NCBI GenBank assembly: GCA_947095535.1 | Contig: OX352773.1 | Coordinates: forward strand, 27,239,398 to 27,303,397 | Reading direction: 5' to 3' | Origin: Poecilobothrus nobilitatus | Taxonomy: Eukaryota > Arthropoda > Insecta > Diptera > Dolichopodidae | Length of the DNA stretch: 64,000 bases | In this document: positions 1-12,690 of the stretch, one piece after another | Layout: each line of letters starts with the position of its first letter | Position numbering within the stretch: position 1 is the stretch's first letter | Notes under the pieces: generated by a model | Database searches by the model: none | Seen by the model: only the letters and a program-made list of their open reading frames with translations | What the model was told of the DNA's origin: nothing | Position numbers and translations under genes: made by a program

Positions 1-187
1 AATTCATCATAAAATAGATTGATAATTAAATAAAAAATAAATTGATAATTAAAGAAAATAATAAACTAAACATGGCAAAATAAAATAATTTTACTGAACT
101 CTTAAATATTTAATATAGTTTTTAACACGTTTATGGACATTTTGAAAAAAAAAATTAATTTATATTTAGTAATATAATAATAATTAA

Positions 188-2062
188 TTAATGAGAGGGA
201 TGATGTTGCATTTCTGATGTCAATTTATTTATGTCAGGTGCAATGTTTGATATTTGAATTCGAAGTTCAGTTTCTACATTTATCAACCTATTTCTATATT
301 TATTTTTTAAATATACAAGTGCCGAAAATGCTTTTTCACATAAGTATGTAGTAGGAAACGGTATTAAAACTTGTAATGCAATTTTTGATAAGTCAGGATG
401 ATCCCTGCGTAAAGAAAGCCAAAAATCGGTCGTAGTATTTTCATTAAATTTTATTTTCAATGAGTTGTCAGTAGAAATTTCTATTAATGAATTTTCTTGA
501 ATTGATGTTAAACCAGTTATATTATCAACGTTTATGTTAAATGGATATTTAATCCACAATTTTGTATCATCTGGAGGTGGAAAATATTCACGAAAAGTCA
601 ATTGCATATCTTTCAGATGTTGGATGAAATAATTTAAAATTTCATAAGATAAGTTTTCATTGGTGGTATTAACGATAGTTTTTAAATTTTCGAAAGCATC
701 AAAATTTCGCTGTGATAAACGTTGTTCCCATAATTTTAGTTTTAGAATCATTGCCTCAATTTTATCTTCAACATGAAATATTGTGACATCGAATCCTTGC
801 AAACTCAAATTAAGTAAATTTAAATGTGTAAATATGTCTGCCATATAGGCCAAAATGACTAACCACGAATAGTTACACATATTTTTACCAATTGGAAATG
901 GTGATGCCAAATTAATAAAATATAGCTTGACTTCATCCCTTAGTTCAAAAAGCCGTGATAAAACTTTTCCTCGAGAGAGCCAGCGCACTTCTGTATGAAG
1001 CAAAAGTTGTTGATGATCTCTATCCATAGACTGGCAGAGCTGCTGAAATATTCTTGAATTTAAAGGCCTTGCTTTAATAAAGTTTATAATCTTAACGGCA
1101 TCATCCAAGACTTTTTTTATCTCTTCTGGCATCTTTTTAGCAGCTAAAGATGCTCGATGAATAAAACAATGGTGCCACTTAATTGAAGAATTATTTTCTC
1201 TTGCTCGTGTAATCAAACCAGTTAGTTTTCCCGACATGGCACGTGCACCATCTGTACTAATTCCTACACAGTTGGACCATTTAATTCTATTTGAAATTAA
1301 AACCGTATTCAAATTATTATACACCTCTTCAGCGGTAGTATGGATCAAACTGTTGCAAAAAAAGATGTCTTCATTAATTTTGTTCTCGAATTCATACCTA
1401 ATGTAACAAAGTAACCAAGAATTGTTATTACAGTCTGTACTTTCATCCAACTGTAAACTATAATATTGGGATTTAAGAATTCTGTCCATTAATTGGTTTT
1501 TTACATTATCAGAAATTTTATCTATTCGTTTTTTTATGGTATCGTTAGATAAAGAAACTAAATTTAATTCTTTTGCAGCCTTTTCACCTAGCATTGTATT
1601 AACAATGGCTTTAGCTGCTGGTAAAATTAAGTCCTCCCCGATTGTGTGGGGTTTCCCAGCTTTGGCTATGAGATTGGCAACTTCAAACGACGCTTTCACT
1701 GCATTTTTATTATTTGATCCGCTTGCTATATTTCCAATAAGAGTTTGACTTTTTTTAAATTCAAGCTCTTTTTCTTTAAAAAATTCTACGGGTTTGTTGA
1801 CATATTCTTTATGATTACTGTCAAAATGTCTCCGCAATTTTGACGGTTTCATTGCTTCATTAGAAAGCAATTTATGGCAGAGGACACACAGAGGTTGTTC
1901 ATTATTTACACCTCCTAGCATAAATCCTAATGATAAATAGCTAACATCATATTTTCGATGTACTTTTGTTCTTTTTTTAATTAAAGTAGTGTCTACTATA
2001 GTTGATGATGTTGATGCACCTTCGTTTACTTGATCAGATTTTCTTTTAAGCCAACGATCCAT
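188..2062 (-). CDS. hAT transposase with BED zinc finger (ZBED5/Buster-like)
   Basis: A 624-residue open frame without interruption. The N terminus MDRWLKRKSD is the usual opening of ZBED5/FAM200-like hAT proteins. A BED-type zinc finger follows with C59, C62, H79 and H84. The RNase H-like core shows D206 in LDESTD, D271 in GISTDGARAMSG and the hAT C-x2-H motif at C299/H302 (WHHCFIH). The third acidic residue is expected in the C-terminal dimerisation region, where E576 sits in CEKAFS. The end (QHHPSH) is also typical of the family. The length is normal and all recognisable key residues are present, so it could encode an active cut-and-paste enzyme acting on the terminal repeats. It could alternatively be a domesticated ZBED-type gene, but the adjacent terminal repeat argues for a transposon. 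Confidence 0.93.
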   Translation of the reverse strand: MDRWLKRKSDQVNEGASTSSTIVDTTLIKKRTKVHRKYDVSYLSLGFMLGGVNNEQPLCVLCHKLLSNEAMKPSKLRRHFDSNHKEYVNKPVEFFKEKELEFKKSQTLIGNIASGSNNKNAVKASFEVANLIAKAGKPHTIGEDLILPAAKAIVNTMLGEKAAKELNLVSLSNDTIKKRIDKISDNVKNQLMDRILKSQYYSLQLDESTDCNNNSWLLCYIRYEFENKINEDIFFCNSLIHTTAEEVYNNLNTVLISNRIKWSNCVGISTDGARAMSGKLTGLITRARENNSSIKWHHCFIHRASLAAKKMPEEIKKVLDDAVKIINFIKARPLNSRIFQQLCQSMDRDHQQLLLHTEVRWLSRGKVLSRLFELRDEVKLYFINLASPFPIGKNMCNYSWLVILAYMADIFTHLNLLNLSLQGFDVTIFHVEDKIEAMILKLKLWEQRLSQRNFDAFENLKTIVNTTNENLSYEILNYFIQHLKDMQLTFREYFPPPDDTKLWIKYPFNINVDNITGLTSIQENSLIEISTDNSLKIKFNENTTTDFWLSLRRDHPDLSKIALQVLIPFPTTYLCEKAFSALVYLKNKYRNRLINVETELRIQISNIAPDINKLTSEMQHHPSH

Positions 2063-2665
2063 TTGTATTATTTTTTATTTCTAACAGTAATAAATAAATT
2101 TAAAAAATATACTAAAGATAAAAATAATATTTTGAATACCTCTTTTAAACCCTCAATTAATTAAACTTTGTTGGGTAAAAACAAAAATTAGTATTATAAA
2201 ATTGCAATAAAATTACTTTTCGCACATTTATTTGAAAAAAAAACTGATAATAAAAATAATTATTGATTTGCTTATACTTACGATTTGAAATAAATTTGTA
2301 TAAGAAAACAAAATAAGTGAACTTGTGTAGTTAATGTTAATAGAACTAATAAAAATATATTAGAAAGAAATTTTATTTATACTCGTATATAGAGAATATG
2401 GTTTTTTTTGCTATTCCATATGCATAAAACTATAATCAGAGTACTAGATTTCATTCATATTTAACCTTAATAATTTTTTTCATACTAGTTTTTTTATATT
2501 TAATGTAAATATTTTTTTTTAAAGAATACGCTTATTTCATTTGTAAATACATGAACTACGTGATTTTTTCAAATTTAATATAATTTTTTTTTTATTTCAA
2601 ATCTTCGAACTAAGAAAAAAAAATATACTCCATTTTAAAAAAAAGTAAAAATTATTTTTTTTTTC

Positions 2666-2733
2666 TTTGCGGACCACTTGAGAAAAGTTCACGGCCCACT
2701 AGTAGGCCGCGGACCACAGTTTAAGAATCGCTG
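2666..2733 (-). repeat. Terminal and subterminal repeat of the hAT element
   Basis: This GC-rich patch stands out from its AT-rich surroundings. It contains GGACCAC twice (2,671 and 2,711) and GGCC-rich blocks; its outer end is the CAG...TTCTTAAAC terminus. Repeated subterminal motifs are usual transposase binding sites in hAT elements; that role here is inferred. Confidence 0.75.
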
Positions 2734-2741
2734 CCCTATAC

Positions 2742-4300
2742 CATACATGTGAATATGTATCTATCTATATGTACTTATACGTATATATATAATACAAGCT
2801 GTTAAAGATTAGAATTGAAATGATTTTACTATGTTTTAATAACTGATTATTATTTAATAAGTTGTTGAAACGATAAAGTATCTCTCTTAGTAAATCTTTA
2901 GTTAAAAATTTTTATTTTATTAATGTTAGATATACATACTTGAAAATAGATGTGAGTGTGTGTGTATATATATATATTTAAAAAAATTTTTTTTTATTTA
3001 TTAGTATATATATATAAATACTTGTATATACCTTACCTTTACTTTATAAAAATAGCAATTTATTAAATCCACGTGATTTGAAATGTAGGTAACCATTATG
3101 AAAATAAAATTTAATATGTAATAAATTATAAAGTCAATAAAAAAATATTCATATGTTAAAAATTATAAAATCAAAATAAGAAGATAAAAAAAAATAAAAA
3201 ATATACTAAGTGTTATAAAACGTTACAAAGTCAGTTTTATCTTAATTTTTATTTAGTTATTTTGTATAAATAGAAACACATGGTTTTCGAGTGTCATTTT
3301 TTTTTGCTTTTCAAAATTATTATTTATTTCTTATTATAAGAAAATTGATCCATTCTTTTAACTAATGTGAAATTTAATTTTTCACTCAAAATTATTGCAT
3401 TTTTCGACTAATTTAAACGAAATTGTCATATCTTTTTTTTTTTTGTAATTAGCATTAGCCTTTACGGGGTTGAATTTTTCCTATCAAAAAATATAATTCC
3501 AGAAATTTTAATAACTTTTCGTGTTTATAATAACTTTTAAGAATTTTTTTAAGATTTTATCTTTAGTATATTTTAAATAAATGTTAAGTACTTTAGATAT
3601 TATACGAAGATTCTTTGGATTCTTTTTGAACAATTTAAGTTAGTTTTTAAATTATAAAAACTTTCTAATTCAAAACCAGAAACAAAACAAAAATTAAAAA
3701 TTAAGGAAATTTTCTTAAATTTATAAAAATCCATAAAAAAAAAACAAGAAATGACATAAAAATTATCATTAATTAACAAAAAAAAAAACACGTAAGTATT
3801 AATTAATATAAAATTTAAATAATTATTTAAAATTAAAGATCAATCATTCGAAAAAAAGAAAACTTACTAAATATTTTAATGTGTTAATTATTTTTATCTT
3901 AATTTTAAATATCTTTTTATCTTAGAATTTTATTTGTAAAATAAATAAGCTCTATAAAAAAGCTAATATTAATTATTGGCAATTAAATTTGAAAGCTTGG
4001 TTTCGATACCCAGAAAGCGGGGACTACAATATTGTATACATATTTCAGTTAATCATAAATAATAATTTTATTGCCTCCCGAGAGTTAAATTAACTTTAAA
4101 ATTTTTCCCTAGCCCGATTTTTATCCATATATATATACATAGAAAACAATGTCTTTTAATTTTTTTTTTTTGAAAATCGTTAAAAATGTCGAAAAAAAAA
4201 ATATAAGTAGATATATATATATTGAGAAAATGTATAAAAATAATATTTTAATATTTTTTGACAATCAATAAAATTTAGTAAAATACTCGAATATAAAATC
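2742..4300. other. AT-rich stretch without a recognised gene
   Basis: Homopolymer-rich and TA-rich sequence with stop codons in every frame. A short tRNA B-box-like patch (GGTTTCGATACCC at about 3,999-4,011) may be a decayed SINE head, but no A box or tail accompanies it. Nothing else is supported. Confidence 0.6.
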
Positions 4301-4310
4301 AACAAAAAAA

Positions 4311-4356
4311 AATCAGCTGTCTCCACCACAGGACCGACCGCCACTACACAAAAAGT
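4311..4356 (+). repeat. Dispersed GC-rich repeat fragment, copy 1
   Basis: CAGCTGTCTCCACCACAGGA followed by CCGACCGCC resembles 27,683-27,714 (CAGCTGTGTCCATCACAGAC followed by CCGATCAC). In both places a longer repeat with related sequence follows within 500 bases. I infer two decayed copies of one interspersed element. Confidence 0.5.
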
Positions 4357-4504
4357 ACAATGCCAAAATTTATAGATTTTTTACATAATAATTTATATCA
4401 AAACAAAATAACTTCTAATAATTTAATAACATTTTGTCTTATTCAATAAAAATAATTATATGCAATGAAATCGTAAAAATATATGTACATTCATTCATAC
4501 ATCC

Positions 4505-4506
<2 letters not shown>

Positions 4507-4544
<38 letters not shown>
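4507..4544 (+). repeat. (TTA)n microsatellite
   Basis: About twelve uninterrupted ATT/TTA units, followed by TTGTAATG. Probably length-polymorphic. Confidence 0.95.
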
Positions 4545-4789
4545 GTAATGTAGATAGGTACATGATTTTTTTTTCATTCAAAAAATAATATTAAAAGTAA
4601 AAAATAATGAAAACTGTAAACAAATACAAAACAAACATAAGATTAATATTAAATCTGCTAACAAAAATTTTACCGTTTTAATTTTATATCATCAACAAAT
4701 GAATAATATGCATTGGCATAGATATAAGTACATTCACATGTATGTATAAAAATTTTTAGAGATATAAAAAAAAAAACAAAAAAAAATTG

Positions 4790-5260
4790 TTCATATAAAT
4801 TCATATGGAGTGTTACGTATGAAATTTGGACTTGGAAAAAAAATTAAATAAAAGTTAAAGTTAGTCGGATCAAAAAATGTTCTATGGCAAAGTTATTCCT
4901 CTTTAATTGTGTAACAACTTTTTCTTAATAATTTTTCTCACAAAATTTTTCTGTTACGAAATATTCGTAAAAAACTTAAAAAGAACACTAGTAAACTACC
5001 ACTTGCGGTTGTCCGATTTGCTCCAAAAGCTTATCAATCCGAGATATTTACGTCAAAACCTTAAATATGAAATTTCAAAAAATTCGGCTCAGTCGTTTAA
5101 GTACAGCTTACAGACATACGTGCCCACAGACATACCCACACACACACACACAGACGGACATCATGCTGAAAATTTTTTTACAGCCTTCTCCACACCCACC
5201 GGAGTAGTGCATTTTTGCGAAAATCTCGGGTACAAATTTTTAGTATGAAAACAATACCTA
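4790..5260 (+). repeat. Interspersed repeat with ACAGACATAC-type block, copy 1
   Basis: A less AT-rich segment containing CTCTTTAATTGTGTAACAAC, ATTCGTAAAAAACTTA, AATTCGGCTCAGTCGTTTAA and a run of ACAGACATAC / CACACACA / ACAGACGGAC. Related blocks in the same order occur at 27,880-28,390 (CTCTTTACAACTGCTTTGTG, ATTCGTAAAAAATGTA, ACAGACATGC, ACAGACAGACAGACAAAC). Such blocks are common at the ends of insect interspersed elements. The forward reading frame (4,907-5,248) is open for 113 codons, but I recognise no protein in it and treat it as chance. A (CA)n run lies at 5,136-5,152. Confidence 0.55.
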
Positions 5261-5280
5261 CCTTATACATTAATGTATGC

Positions 5281-5965
5281 GGTCGGTAAAAAAACACTTC
5301 ATCAATTTAAAAATGAATTTTACTAACCATCAAAATTCATTTTTAACATTTCTTATTGATTTTCTAAAAAAAAAATTTCTTGTTCTTCCTCGTTCTTTAT
5401 ATGGTAACCTTTTACATTAAAAGTTCATGCAAGAAATTTTATGGCGCCAATGTCAATAATATAAAAAACTAATATATAACTAAATGAATTTATATTCTCA
5501 TTTTGTTTAATTGTAAATTTTTGTTTTCATTATTATTTTTTTTTAAATTATTTTATAAGTTACTTATTAGGTAGGTATGTTTGGATTACGTATTATAATT
5601 AAAAGACTTTTACTTAACTTATAGCATACAAGAATTTTATAAAATTAGAATGCAAAAATATAATTTTTGAGCTTGAAAGTTGTTTTTAGATTATTATTAA
5701 AGTAATGACCATTTTCAAGTTCAAAATAGTCGTAATAAAAAGGACCATTAACACATACAATTTTTTTTTTATGCCATGGAATATAGAAGTATGTAATTTA
5801 AAATTTAAATCAATTCTTTCAGACACAGTCGCCTTTTTACAATTTTTTAAAAAGTTCTTGATAAAATTGAGGTACAAGAGAGCTTTTTTTACCTATACAC
5901 AAAATTGCATGACTGTTGCATTTAACGAATTAATCATATTTTCTAATAGTTTCAAAATATATACG

Positions 5966-6024
<59 letters not shown>

Positions 6025-9000
6025 TTTAATTTAAAAAACAAAAAAAAAAAAAAAAAAACAACAAAGTAAACTTTCCTCTATACATTATAATTTCTATAAG
6101 TATATTATAGAACTATGCATATGCATATGCATATATATATACTTTTAATTTCATCATAAAATGAAATATTTACAGAAAACTTTTGTAGATTTGCGAATCT
6201 ATTTTACATTTAAAAGTGTATTTTCAAATGGAACAATACAAAAATGCATTTTTCTTCATACACCTTAATTAAAAAAAAAATAGAATAAAATTTTGAAAAA
6301 AAAATCGCGAGAAAAAATATATATTAATTATATAAAATAAATTAATAGCAATTTTCAAATAATTAAGTGTCATATAATACAAAATGTTCATAATATATGT
6401 GTAATTAAATATAAAGACATATATATATAGTTAATATTTTGATCATTTGTATTTTTGTTTAATAATAAGTGTTTTTTTTTTGTAGTTTGTTTATTAATGT
6501 TAATTTTAAATAAATTTGATGCAAAAAATATTTGCGGATCAATTCAAGGTAATTATAATATTATCAGATTATATACTTTCAATATTTACATAATATTTTT
6601 CCTTTCAATTTTAATAATAGTGCATACTTTCAGGGGTAACTATTTAATATGAATACATATAGTCATAATTTATGAACAAACTTAACTCATTTTTATTATT
6701 TCTACAGTGGTTTTTAGAAAAATAAAAGTTTTATAACATATTATATTTCTAGTCCAATAAAAAAATGGTTTTTTTTTTATGGGTACAAGTAAATGTTTTT
6801 CAATATATTCATAAAATATACATGTATATATTAACATGTAAATCTTATATAATAAATATAAGATAATTTGAATTATTAATTTAAAAAACTTATTAGGTAT
6901 TCATTTTGTGTTAAAATGTTATGTATAAATGTATAAATTATAATATAATAATTATTAAAAATAAAACATTTTCCTTATTATTTTTTCTAAAATTTCTAAT
7001 TGCATTTTCTAAAATTTTTAATATAACTACTTATTGCTTTTCGGATTTAATATTGATTTTCTGAAAATGAATTAAAGTTATCATAAAAGATATAGAATTG
7101 AAAATTGAAAATATACATATATTTTGTTAAAATTTTTTCGGATTTGAAAATAATATTGTTATTACTTATTAATCATAAATCTCCCTATGAGGGGGGGGGG
7201 GGAAGGGGTAAACATTTTTACATTATACTTTTTATATTATTTCAATACCATTAAAAATAAATTGTCATTTTTTTTACAACTTAAGTTAAAATAATTTTAC
7301 TGTAAAATTTAAGTACTTACGTAATTGAAAATTATATCTGTAAATTGTAGATATAATTTAAATTATATCTGAAATTAAAAAAAAAATTAATTAAATCTTA
7401 TTATTAAAATTATTATTAAAAATGAAATTAATTTGTGTTTTGGCAGATTCATAAACTTTATTTTAAAATATATAATTAAAAAATGTATTTTAAAGTCGTT
7501 GTTGAAAAAAAGTGTCAAATTTTAGACATTACTTAATAAATGTGTTATTAAGTAATGTTCTTAAAGTTTTGATCAATATTTGTACTTTAAAACTTTTTCT
7601 GTTTTAGCTTTGAGTTTAATATTTTTTTTTATTCAATATTCAAAATTCATGTTATTAATCTGTTATCGATATAATTCTACAATTCATTGTACTTTTTTAA
7701 ATTAATGGTTTTTTTTTTTTATTTTTTATTAAAGCTCTACCATAAAAAGTTGAATTGATTACATTTAATAACATATAGGTACTGTGACTTTTTAATTTTT
7801 AATTTGTGTATAATATTACCTAAAACCTTTAAAATAAACTGCGAAGAGGGACTTTTCCTTATTTCTATTCTCTTGATTTTTTCTATACAAAAATATTATT
7901 TAGTTATTTTATTTATAATTAGATAATCAAAATTCCATTTATAAATACATATATGTATGGCCATTAAAAATTTTCCAAAATATATTTTGTATATAATATA
8001 ATCATAGTGTCAATCTTATATATTTCCGGAACAAAATAATAAAGACAATAAAAATGCTATCAAATAAAAAAAAAAAAATATTAAAAATTTCCAAAAACAA
8101 AAAAATCATATTTCTTTTAAATTAAGAGAACATTTTCATTTTAAAAATACATATAGTTATAATATACTTTAGTATACATATGTATATACATACATATATA
8201 CGTATAGTATACATATGTATATGAAAATTGAAATATGAAAATATGTACATATCTATACAGAAAAACATTTTTTTCAATTATAAAAATATTTTTATAGACA
8301 ATATAGAAAATAGAAATGCAGAATAGGTACGTTAGATTAAATCGGTTCGGTTGCATTCTGTTTTATTCATTTATTTTTTTTAAGAATCAGCTGCTTTTTT
8401 TTTTCAGTTGATTCAGTTTTCAGTTTTTTCAGTTGTTCAGCAAGATTTTATTCTCATTTCTGATATTTATATAACATTTTCTTCCATGATCATACAAATA
8501 TGTTTCACATTATATGTTTCACATTCACTCACATTCAATAAATTTTAACATATATATATATATATATATATATGTACATACTAAGCATATATTATATTAT
8601 AGTACCTACAACGAAATAAATTTTTTTCATAAATCACAAATGTCGTCACTATAAAAATTCCGTCTTGAAAAAATTAATTATATACGGTTTATATTTGGTG
8701 TATAGCCCTAAGTAGCGGGAATTGTAAAACAAAAGCTTCTTCATTTTCTCTTTAATAAAAAAATAAAAAGAATTCGAAAAACAAAAAATTTAAAGAAAAA
8801 AAAAAATAAAAGAAAAATTACGTAAATGCCTCTATGGGGAAAAGCACGTGCTTTTTTTTGACGAAATACTCCTACATTGACACATCGATATTTTTTTTAT
8901 TCGTTTGTTTAATGTGAATATTTTCGCAAACAACGAAAAACTTATTTTTATTTCAAAAAAAAAAAAAATAAATATAACTATACATACCTATACTTATATT

Positions 9001-12000
9001 ATTATATACAAAAATAATATAATATTTAATATTTAATTTATTTATTTAGTTTTTTTTTAGTATACATACATATATAGGGTATGTATAGAGAATTTCTTTT
9101 AATAAAAAATAAAATAAAAACTCTTCGTATTAACTCCATTCGTCTTATTGAGAGTTATTTTTGGATTTTAAGTTTATTTAAAATTCAATGTGAAATGAAA
9201 TCGTAAGTTTTTTGATTTGCATATTGATTATTGTATAACCAGGATACGTACCTATACTTTTTTAAAGTTAAATTCTAAATAACTGAATTTTACAAAAAAA
9301 AATTCAAAATACAGTAAGGAATGTTTATAAAAAAAAGGAACTTACAGATATAATACATTTAATATAGAAGTTTTTCAACTATTACAAGTTCATACGACTA
9401 ATTAAACTGTGTTTTTTGTTCCAAGAAAGTTTTAATTTAAGAGTTATTAAGGAAATAGAGATGATGGTACCATACTATGTTTTAAGCACATATACCTACT
9501 GTGTTTTTTTTTAAAAATTTTTTTTTTGTTAATTCCTAAAAGGAATTATCTATCCTTAAATTTTTATTTTGCCCAAGCCGCATTCGCTTTAATTCATAAT
9601 TGGTTATTATTATTATTAATACATACATATATTAATTAAAATTTTTTACTTCTGCATATTACGTCTTGATTATTTCATTTCATACCATAAGAATTCTAAA
9701 CTTGATTCAAGAAATTTTTATTTTTGAATGAATTTTCATTTATACGTTTTTTATTTTTCCTTATTCCTTCGTTAAATAATTTTTTCTTTATTATTCAATT
9801 TTATTTTTTTGTTTGAATTATTGTTATGACGTAGATAAAACCCTATCGTATATTTATATAAATTTGATACATTTATATAAAATGATTGACGTGCGTGTGT
9901 GTATGTATTGTATTATATGAATAAAAACAAAAACACAAAAAAAAAATGGGGGCTCGAATTCAAAATTTCTTGATATTATTTATTTCTATGGCAATAGTAT
10001 TAGTTTTCTTGTTTGTTCGCTTTTTGTTCATGTCATATTTTCGATTAAATTTTTAACTTGTATGTTATATCATAGATAATATGAAAAATATGAGAATAAA
10101 AAATTATACTAAAATAATCCTTAAATGATTTTTTTATGAAAATTTACAAAAAAAAAAAAAAAAAATAAAAATAATATTTTAAAATAATATCTACATTTAA
10201 TAAAAAATAATTGGTAAAAAATATCGATATCCTCTTAACACAAAACATCAATCATATTTTTTAAAATTTTTACTTCAAAATATTATTAGTATGTAGGTGT
10301 ATGAATGTATATTATGTATTTCATATTTATTTACCCATATAAATCAAAATTTTTCTTTAATTTTAAATGTTTCAAATTTTTTATTTTTCAAATGATTTTA
10401 CATATGTATCTATATATTGTTTTTTACATAATGTTGGAAAATATATTTGTATACAAAAATTTTTCTATATATACATTTTATGTTTTTATATATATACATG
10501 TGCCAGTACAAATCTTACATACTTTTACACCGTTGGGTATTGATATAGAGAGAAAATTTCATTAAAAAGTTTTTCCATTCACGTTGTTTTATCAAAAAAA
10601 GAAAAAAAAAAATATTTTTGGTTACATAATTATAATTACATACGAAAATCGGTACACCGGCCGGTTTATATATGATTACATATGCATACATACATATAAT
10701 TTTTAAATATATGTACCATATATATTTTAGATATATTTTATATTTTTATAAGCAATTTCTATCTTCTGTTATGTAGTTATCCACGATTAGTTTCGTCTTG
10801 CTATGTATTGTTATTTTATTGATTATTATATTCTTAATCGGGAAAGTCTCATCCAGAAAGGTATTTGATTTGTTTATTTTTTTTTCAAAGAGCGGGCTTC
10901 TCTACTTGATAAAAAATAAATTTTCAATTCAAAAGTAATATTTTTTGTTATTTTTAGATTTTTAATATTCAATTAAATAAAAATATGCAACATAATTATT
11001 AAGACAATTAAACAAAATTAATTAGCGTTCAGTCATCTTTTTTAAAATTTTTTTTTATCGTCAAAGAGAAAATTTTAACGATAAGTTTTTGCTTGGCGAG
11101 AAAAAGAAGATACATTTTTAAAGCAACTCATTTTCTCATTCGTTCAAAAGGAAAATGTATAAAAAAAAAAAATAAGAGATGAAAAGAAAAATTAGATGAA
11201 GATAAGAACAGCTGTAGCTTTTTTTTTTTTATATACAGGCCTGACGATATAAACTTAAATATATTTTACTAAATTGTCAATTGGGTTTGGGTTATAACCA
11301 AGTTTTATTAAATTAATAAAGTTTGTAATGTATTTGTATGTTTCAAATGAAAAATTATATTTTGCTAATGCATCGATTACATTTTTTTTTCATACATAGA
11401 TACATATATATATTTTGTTATTGCATTTTATTTTGAGTTACAATACAACTGATGTAACCAAAAACAAAAAAGTTAATGTGAAAGCTTTTGACCCCTTTTT
11501 TTTTTTTTATTTGTTATTTAAAAGGGTGTCATTTTATTTTATTTTATTTTTTTTTTTTGTTTTTAACATACTAATTTACATAAATATAAATTTTGAAAAT
11601 AATATAACTATACACAAACACATTTACAAAATTCAATGTAACCACACCATAAACTTTATTTTAGAATAATTTTCTAAACGTTCCAACCAAGAAATAAAAT
11701 CTTTATAAAAATACAAAACAATGTATAGAAATAATTTTCTTTTGAACAAAAGAGAAATAACAAAATAAATTGAAATGAGAACATCATAATTGAAGAGCCT
11801 TTTTTGTAAAAAGGGCAATGTACGAATTATGTAAAAAAAAAAAAAATAAATAAACAAAAACAATTTATTAAGGATTTTCATTTAAATATTTATCTCTTGA
11901 TTGTTTTACTTTGTAAAGATAAAGATAACAAATCTATTCTTAAAAATCTATTATATATATTACATAATATATGTATAATTGCATATTAATTAATATAAAT

Positions 12001-12446
12001 CAATGTTATATATAAAAATAGACACTACAGTATAATTAAATTGTAATGGAAAAAATTAATAGAAGTCTTACATATTATATAATACATATAAAATAAGTTT
12101 AGGGTGGACAAATAAGTTACTGAAAAAAAAAAGTAAAGAAAATTTGTATTGAATATAATATACAAAATTAATCATCAAGAGTATTTAGGAGTGATTTTAG
12201 TTTTCGTCCCAGAAAATTATATATTAAAATATAAAATTCGTTAAATTATATATTCTAGTGCAAAGTTCTATAGTTTTATTGTTCGAATATGTATTATTAG
12301 TACATACTTAATAAATCAAAGTATCACTGAAGAACCTGTTGCCTGGAACATTAACTCTATTTAGAAATTTCCAAAATAATTTTTGATTTTTTATGTTTAT
12401 AATATAGCCTTTTGTAAACGCAAGTAGCTATAAATATATCATATAA
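5281..12446. other. Long AT-rich region without a recognised gene
   Basis: This stretch holds (TA)n tracts at 5,970-6,016 and 8,549-8,573, a pure G12 run at 7,191-7,202, a cluster of initiator-like TCAGTT words at about 8,403-8,440, and many poly(A)/poly(T) runs. A short signal-peptide-like exon-shaped segment lies at about 6,483-6,552 but is not strong enough to call. It may be intergenic or part of a large intron of the downstream plus-strand gene. Confidence 0.6.
5970..6016. repeat. (TA)n microsatellite
   Basis: More than twenty consecutive TA units interrupted once near the end; followed by a long poly(A) tract. Confidence 0.95.
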
Positions 12447-12448
12447 TA

Positions 12449-12690
12449 CAGGGTTTTCCAATTTGAGTGTTATATGATTTATTTTCACAAAAAAACACAC
12501 TAATTGTTAAGGAAATTCAAATGTTTTTTATTTAATGTGAAGTACAATCGATACAATTAAGTTCTAAATAAACCGTCATTCAAATGGCCTCCATGGCCTC
12601 TTCTTTTGCAGGAACGAATTCGATGAATTCAATTTTCGAGCACTTTTTCCACTAAATCAAGTCATATTATTTTCAAGATTAAAATTGTTA
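12449..12690 (-). mobile_element. Mariner-like element, 3' end remnant
   Basis: The plus strand starts with TA then CAGGGTTTTCCAATTTGAGT, a Tc1/mariner-type terminal repeat next to its TA target dinucleotide. On the minus strand, between about 12,640 and 12,562, one frame reads IRSCKRRGHGGHLNDGLFRT then stop. The GGHLND-x-x-FRT ending is characteristic of C termini of insect DDE (mariner-type) transposases. A stop codon interrupts the same frame a few codons upstream, and the rest of the gene and the other terminus are missing. This is a dead fragment lying 3' end leftwards. Confidence 0.65.

Larger units (their letters stand above)
1..2733 (-). mobile_element. hAT-superfamily DNA transposon, 5' part (3' end outside the window)
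   Basis: The minus-strand 5' terminus is visible at 2,733: read on the minus strand it begins CAGCGATTCTTAAACTGTGG, a typical hAT (Buster/Charlie-like) terminal inverted repeat. The eight bases outside it are CCCTATAC, which would be the target-site duplication. The transposase gene lies inside on the same strand, 671 bases from this end. No matching inverted repeat is seen before base 188, so the other end is beyond the window or lost. The coding region is intact, so the copy may be fairly young. hAT assignment is firm; subfamily is by resemblance only. Confidence 0.88.

Noticed and set aside
4907..5248. 113-codon forward open frame
   Set aside because: It lies in a dispersed repeat with CACACA and ACAGACA runs, shows no protein family features and has a decayed relative at 28 kb.
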